From positions 1 through 5,678 of the forward strand of contig JAGLTZ010000019.1 of assembly GCA_023135015.1 (NCBI GenBank): 5,678 nucleotides of DNA, in the 5' to 3' direction. Positions 1-5,678 of the stretch are shown in pieces (position 1 is the stretch's first letter; every line of letters begins with the position of its first letter). The position numbers and the translations under genes were made by a program. Below the pieces are notes generated by a model, which was not told the DNA's origin, did not search any database, and saw only the letters and a program-made list of their open reading frames with translations. Origin of the DNA: Candidatus Latescibacterota bacterium. Lineage in GTDB: Bacteria > Blakebacterota > Blakebacteria > Blakebacterales > Blakebacteraceae.

Positions 1-2792
<2,792 letters not shown>

Positions 2793-2797
2793 CCCCC

Positions 2798-2896
2798 CTA
2801 TCCGGCCGAGAGAAACGCCTGGATCAGGATCCCGATAATCAGGCCGTCGGCCAGGAGAACGAACGCCCCGAAGGCGATATCTCGGATCGTGATCAT
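2798..2896 (-). CDS. Putative 32-residue single-helix membrane microprotein
   Basis: A short frame from ATG at 2896 to TAG at 2798, beginning seven bases after the rdhC stop. The product starts MITIRDIAFG and continues as a strongly hydrophobic stretch (about residues 8-30, rich in Leu, Ile, Ala, Gly and Phe) with one buried Asp (Asp17), as in a single transmembrane helix. About 26 of 32 codons end in G or C, like the flanking genes, which favours real coding. AGGAG precedes the ATG but only one base separates them, closer than usual, and this is the main doubt. I recognise no family. It is not an RdhB copy: it lacks the E-x-E motif and two of the three helices. Its position suggests a small accessory subunit or stabiliser of the dehalogenase membrane complex, or an unrelated membrane peptide; this is inference. 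It could also be chance coding in a structured spacer, since the stretch holds three short hairpins. Confidence 0.5.
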   Translation of the reverse strand: MITIRDIAFGAFVLLADGLIIGILIQAFLSAG

Positions 2897-2897
2897 T

Positions 2898-2902
2898 CTC
2901 CT
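2898..2902 (-). promoter_or_regulatory. Shine-Dalgarno-like AGGAG before the microprotein frame
   Basis: AGGAG lies between the rdhC stop (2906-2904) and the ATG at 2896-2894. The one-base gap to the ATG is shorter than the usual five to nine, so initiation here may be weak or depend on ribosomes finishing rdhC. Confidence 0.4.
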
Positions 2903-2903
2903 G

Positions 2904-4085
2904 CTATTCGCACACACCGTCGCTCGCCTCCCTCAGGCCCGTACTCCGCCTCCTGATATCCTGCAGGACCCTCTCACAGGTCCGCACGGGACACAAGAAA
3001 TTACACCAAGGTCTATGGATGAAAAGTGACGTGACCATTACAACAAGCAACAGCAGCCACTGTAGAACGGTTCCCCGCAGCGCGAAGAGTGTCGCAAACG
3101 GCTCGTAGCTCGTAAGTGCGGGCTGCACAGTAATAAAGGCTGCGACGACCGCGGTGAAGACAATCACGTTGCGTGCCATGATCATCAGCCTGGCTGCCCA
3201 GATGGGGAGTTTGATGTTCTTTCCGCCTATCAGGTTTATGATCTGCTGGGCTGCGCCGAATGGACAGATATGGGTGCAGTAAATACTTCTTCCCAGAACC
3301 AGCACCGTCAGCATGAAGCCGGCTATCAGCAGGTAGAGCGAGAGGTTTGATTGGATGTCCGGAAAGTAACCCGACATCAGTGAGGTTATCTTCGCGATTG
3401 TTATGGGTGAATTCTTCCAGAACCCGATTACCAGCAGGCCGGTCACCTGGCTCGCCCAGCGCAGCACTTCGCGCAGCGAGTCAGGGAGACGGGCGGCGGC
3501 AACCGCTACTGTGAATAGGAGCAGCACGACGACCTCCAGGATCCCGAACTCGAACGGCCTCTCCGGGGCGGGCATGTGGACACCGAATTTCGGACCACTA
3601 ACCCGTGTTATCGCATTTCTTACACCTGCAACGATGGCTTCGGAGGAGCGTGTGGCGCCGGTTACTCCGACGATATCACTGTACTCGTAATTGACCTTCT
3701 CAAAGGATCTGCCCCTGATCGCCCCGAAGAATTCCGATGAGCGTACCACCCGGAAGAAGAGTGGCGTTTCCCTGTGCTCAACCACCTTGGCGCCCGCAAC
3801 CTCACCGGTCGTATCTATACCCACCACTACCAGCATGTGGCCGCCGAAGCCGGATGCGCGGCCCGCCGCCGCCCATCCTAATAGATCATTCTGGTCCGAG
3901 AATGCGGAGTAAATGCCGTCAGATTGCTCGAAAGAGGCCGCCAGCGGGAATATCTCCCGGATATGAGGCATAAGATCGGGGCCGCTTCTTGAGCTGCCGT
4001 ACAAGAGGGCGGCTGATAGTACGGCTATTACGAAAAGATACCTAAGCAGGCCGTTCTTCAGGGCCGGTCTGGGTCCCCTCTTCAC
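2904..4085 (-). CDS. rdhC: RdhC-like membrane flavoprotein (FMN-binding, NosR/NirI-type, six helices)
   Basis: 393 residues matching RdhC/PceC, an integral membrane flavoprotein encoded beside reductive dehalogenases and proposed to pass electrons towards RdhA. Order of parts: basic N-terminus, helix 1 (about 11-30), peripheral FMN-binding domain (about 75-165), then five helices near 180-199, 208-223, 247-266, 303-322 and 338-356. The flavinylation motif is TGAT (142-145); Thr145 is the expected covalent FMN attachment site, as known for PceC and the RnfG/NqrC group. Two C-x3-CP motifs follow helices 4 and 6 (Cys270/Cys274 and Cys361/Cys365), with further Cys at 370 and 392. The positive-inside rule puts FMN outside and the Cys motifs on the cytoplasmic side. 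The C-terminal two-cluster ferredoxin module of true NosR is absent, which fits RdhC. The start is GTG at 4085: an in-frame TAA lies just upstream with no other start between, and a later ATG (Met39) would remove helix 1. The start overlaps the end of rdhB by 44 bases. An older idea is a regulatory role, as for NosR-like proteins. Confidence 0.9.
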   Translation of the reverse strand: MKRGPRPALKNGLLRYLFVIAVLSAALLYGSSRSGPDLMPHIREIFPLAASFEQSDGIYSAFSDQNDLLGWAAAGRASGFGGHMLVVVGIDTTGEVAGAKVVEHRETPLFFRVVRSSEFFGAIRGRSFEKVNYEYSDIVGVTGATRSSEAIVAGVRNAITRVSGPKFGVHMPAPERPFEFGILEVVVLLLFTVAVAAARLPDSLREVLRWASQVTGLLVIGFWKNSPITIAKITSLMSGYFPDIQSNLSLYLLIAGFMLTVLVLGRSIYCTHICPFGAAQQIINLIGGKNIKLPIWAARLMIMARNVIVFTAVVAAFITVQPALTSYEPFATLFALRGTVLQWLLLLVVMVTSLFIHRPWCNFLCPVRTCERVLQDIRRRSTGLREASDGVCE

Positions 4086-4377
4086 CGTTTCCGATTCCGA
4101 TCTTTATCAACCTCCACAGGCCAACTCCCGATATTGCCACGATAATGCCAAACAGAATGCCTCCCTTGACAGCCGCGTTCACTTCGTTCTCACCCAGGCT
4201 CGTGCCGATAAACGCGACCGTGAAGCCAAAAAGCACCATCCATACTGCGAATGCTATCCATTTCCAGAAAGGCATCGGGATCGACCGGTCTTCCGCCCAA
4301 ACTTTTAAACCGATTATGGCCAGACAGAAGAGTATGCCCTCGAAGAACCAGAAAAAGCCGCTGTTGAACAGTTGCAT
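4042..4377 (-). CDS. rdhB: RdhB, membrane anchor of the reductive dehalogenase
   Basis: 111 residues, the usual size and place for RdhB, the small hydrophobic protein that holds RdhA at the membrane. Three helices are visible at about 8-26, 38-58 and 70-90. The loop between helices 2 and 3 carries GTSLGENEVNAA, with Glu63 and Glu65 forming the E-x-E motif that marks RdhB proteins and is thought to contact RdhA. Basic residues sit in the first loop (Lys25, Arg31, Lys39) and after helix 3 (Arg89, Lys92), so the positive-inside rule puts the N-terminus and the E-x-E loop outside, the same side as a Tat-exported RdhA. The ATG at 4377 lies 10 bases after the rdhA stop and has a purine-rich ribosome site, so the two genes are surely cotranscribed. 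The hydrophilic C-terminal tail (from about residue 95, rich in Glu and Gly) is encoded in the overlap with rdhC. Sequence identity of RdhB proteins is low, so the call rests on motif, topology and position together. Confidence 0.9.
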   Translation of the reverse strand: MQLFNSGFFWFFEGILFCLAIIGLKVWAEDRSIPMPFWKWIAFAVWMVLFGFTVAFIGTSLGENEVNAAVKGGILFGIIVAISGVGLWRLIKIGIGNGEEGTQTGPEERPA

Positions 4378-4387
4378 CTTTCCCCCC
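4378..4387 (-). promoter_or_regulatory. Ribosome binding site of rdhB
   Basis: The whole 10-base gap between the rdhA stop and the rdhB ATG reads GGGGGGAAAG on the minus strand, an all-purine tract containing a GGGG/GGA Shine-Dalgarno-like core. It leaves no room for a promoter, so rdhB depends on rdhA transcription. Confidence 0.65.
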
Positions 4388-5678
4388 TCAGTAGTCGATG
4401 AAGTCTTCGGTTCTCAGCCACCAGGGAGGTTCGCGATAAGAAGCATTCTCCCCACCCAGGGAGGGCATATAGTACTCCTGCGGGTCCGGCCCCGAATAAA
4501 AGCTCTTCTGCAGTGACGTCAGGACCCTCTCTGAAATACCTGTCGGATCGTTCAGGGTGACATTGAAGGCCGTCTTGTGCAGCCAGTTCGCCTTCCTTGA
4601 ATACGGGCATACACTGATACAGATCCTGCACCCGGTGCCGCCCAGGTTGGAATTCCAGAAGTTCTGGCACTTCGCCTGGTCGATCTGGTAACGGAGATAA
4701 CCCCGAACCTCGATCTTGTCGCCCATCGTGATGGCACCGCTGGGGCAGTTTTCGGCGCAGATCTTGCAGTGTCTGCAGAAATCCTGGATACCGATGTCTA
4801 TCGGCTTGTCGGGTTGCAGCGGAAGGTTTGTCGTCACCACCGCCGGTCGGAAATTGCAGCCCAGCTCGGGTGTGATCACAACCGAGTGGCGACCCTGCTC
4901 CCCCAGGCCAGCGTCGACGCAGATCGGCGGCACCATGAGGTCGTAGCTGTTGCCCGGCGTGTGGGTTCTGGCCGCGTAGCCGAGTCGCTTGATGAAAGCT
5001 GCTAAGCGCGCAGCGACGATCCGCGACCGTGAATAGGCATCGTTGGAGGTACCGTAGGTGGGATTGGCATACATGGGATCCCATGACATCGGGGTGCCGA
5101 CGACGACGGCGAACTCCCAGTGCTCGGGAATCTCGAGGGGCTCGTCTACATTCTCGAAACCCCTCCCTGGAAGCGGATGCAGATAGACCCAGTCGGGGTT
5201 CAGCCGTGTTATCCCGACAAGCGTAGACCCGAGTTCGTGCGCGATCTTCTTGATGAGCGTTGAGGTTCGCTCGGGGCTCTTCATTCTCATCGGCTCCGAA
5301 GATTCCCTGTAAGGGCTCCTCCTGGGAAAATCCGCAACTTCGGGCGGCCCCGACACCGGGCGAGGCGAGACGGCGCCCATTGCATCGGCCCAGGCCCCGG
5401 CCAGGAAATACTGCTTCCCATATTGCCGGGAGTCGTTCCTGTGCTTCGGCATGATCTCCCTTAAGTTGATTATGTCGAGTTCGAGGTCTTCAGGGCGCTC
5501 CCGGTAATATGCCTGGAGCAGCTCGTCGAAATCGCTCAGCCCCTCCCCTCCCCTGTACTGCCGCATGAACCTGGAGCGCCGCGCGAAGATGTTCTCCACC
5601 CTCGAATCGGGGCGGCTTGTGGGACCTACCCTCTCGTAGGTCGGAGTGTCGACCGCCCAGGCCAACCGGTTGAAGGAC
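4388..5678 (-). CDS. rdhA: Reductive dehalogenase catalytic subunit RdhA, 5' end beyond window
   Basis: Corrinoid and Fe-S enzyme that removes halogen from an organohalide as terminal electron acceptor. The frame is open through the right edge. The TTG at 5665 is not a convincing start: coding-like sequence continues upstream of it, and no signal peptide has been seen yet. Numbering from that TTG, a base-off corrinoid-binding core spans about 130-290, including MVPPICVDAGLGEQGRH and ITPELG. The first cluster motif is C-x2-C-x2-C-x3-CP (Cys297, 300, 303, 307); the second is C-x12-C-x2-C-x3-CP (Cys333, 346, 349, 353). Alignment by eye to PceA places its catalytic Tyr, Asn and Arg (Tyr246, Asn272, Arg305 in Sulfurospirillum) at Tyr211, Asn239 and Arg273, all kept. 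The C-terminus ends in an aromatic WWLRTEDFIDY tail and a TGA at 4388. About 430 residues are visible; respiratory RdhA precursors are mostly 450-550, so the missing part could hold a Tat signal of ordinary length. Clustered with rdhB and rdhC. QueG (epoxyqueuosine reductase) is a related family but lacks the B/C partners, so it is unlikely. The substrate cannot be predicted. Confidence 0.94.
   Translation of the reverse strand, partial: SFNRLAWAVDTPTYERVGPTSRPDSRVENIFARRSRFMRQYRGGEGLSDFDELLQAYYRERPEDLELDIINLREIMPKHRNDSRQYGKQYFLAGAWADAMGAVSPRPVSGPPEVADFPRRSPYRESSEPMRMKSPERTSTLIKKIAHELGSTLVGITRLNPDWVYLHPLPGRGFENVDEPLEIPEHWEFAVVVGTPMSWDPMYANPTYGTSNDAYSRSRIVAARLAAFIKRLGYAARTHTPGNSYDLMVPPICVDAGLGEQGRHSVVITPELGCNFRPAVVTTNLPLQPDKPIDIGIQDFCRHCKICAENCPSGAITMGDKIEVRGYLRYQIDQAKCQNFWNSNLGGTGCRICISVCPYSRKANWLHKTAFNVTLNDPTGISERVLTSLQKSFYSGPDPQEYYMPSLGGENASYREPPWWLRTEDFIDY

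Noticed and set aside
4314..5084. 256-residue open frame on the minus strand overlapping rdhA
   Set aside because: It is an alternative frame of rdhA; its product is low in complexity, rich in Arg, Gly and Pro, and matches no family, whereas the overlapping frame has all RdhA motifs.
5564..5581. RRSRFM in RdhA (residues 29-34) resembling a twin-arginine motif
   Set aside because: No hydrophobic segment follows; the next residues are charged and polar (RQYRGGEGLSDFDE), and typical RdhA sequence already precedes it, so it is in the mature protein.

Overview
The window is bacterial DNA of moderately high GC. Every supported gene lies on the minus strand, so transcription runs from right to left. 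It holds the 3' part of an organohalide-respiration operon and, downstream of it, most of a secreted beta-galactosidase gene. I see no rRNA, tRNA, CRISPR array, insertion sequence or phage gene. The host cannot be named from this sequence. An uncultured anaerobic, probably Gram-negative-type bacterium would fit: respiratory dehalogenase with corrinoid and Fe-S chemistry, an exported LacZ-type enzyme, GC-rich third codon positions. The composition and the GH2 neighbour do not look like Dehalococcoides.

Layout in the direction of transcription: (1) 5678-4388, reductive dehalogenase catalytic subunit RdhA, cut off at its 5' end by the window edge, so any Tat signal is out of view. (2) 4377-4042, RdhB, a three-helix membrane anchor with the conserved E-x-E motif. 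(3) 4085-2904, RdhC, a six-helix membrane protein with an external FMN-binding domain and two C-x3-CP motifs; it starts at GTG and overlaps rdhB by 44 bases. (4) 2896-2798, a 32-codon open frame for a single-helix membrane microprotein, seven bases after the rdhC stop. (5) A 79-base spacer with a possible weak promoter and a ribosome binding site. (6) 2718-1, the first 906 codons of a GH2 beta-galactosidase with an N-terminal signal peptide, still open at the left edge.

How the parts may work together: in the PceABC model, RdhA reduces an organohalide with a base-off corrinoid and two 4Fe-4S clusters, RdhB anchors RdhA on the outer face of the membrane, and RdhC is proposed to move electrons across or along the membrane through Fe-S centres and a covalently bound FMN. 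The gene order A-B-C matches pceABC. No pceT-like chaperone, regulator or corrinoid gene is visible here. The beta-galactosidase looks like a separate saccharolytic function; a link between the two is only a matter of proximity.
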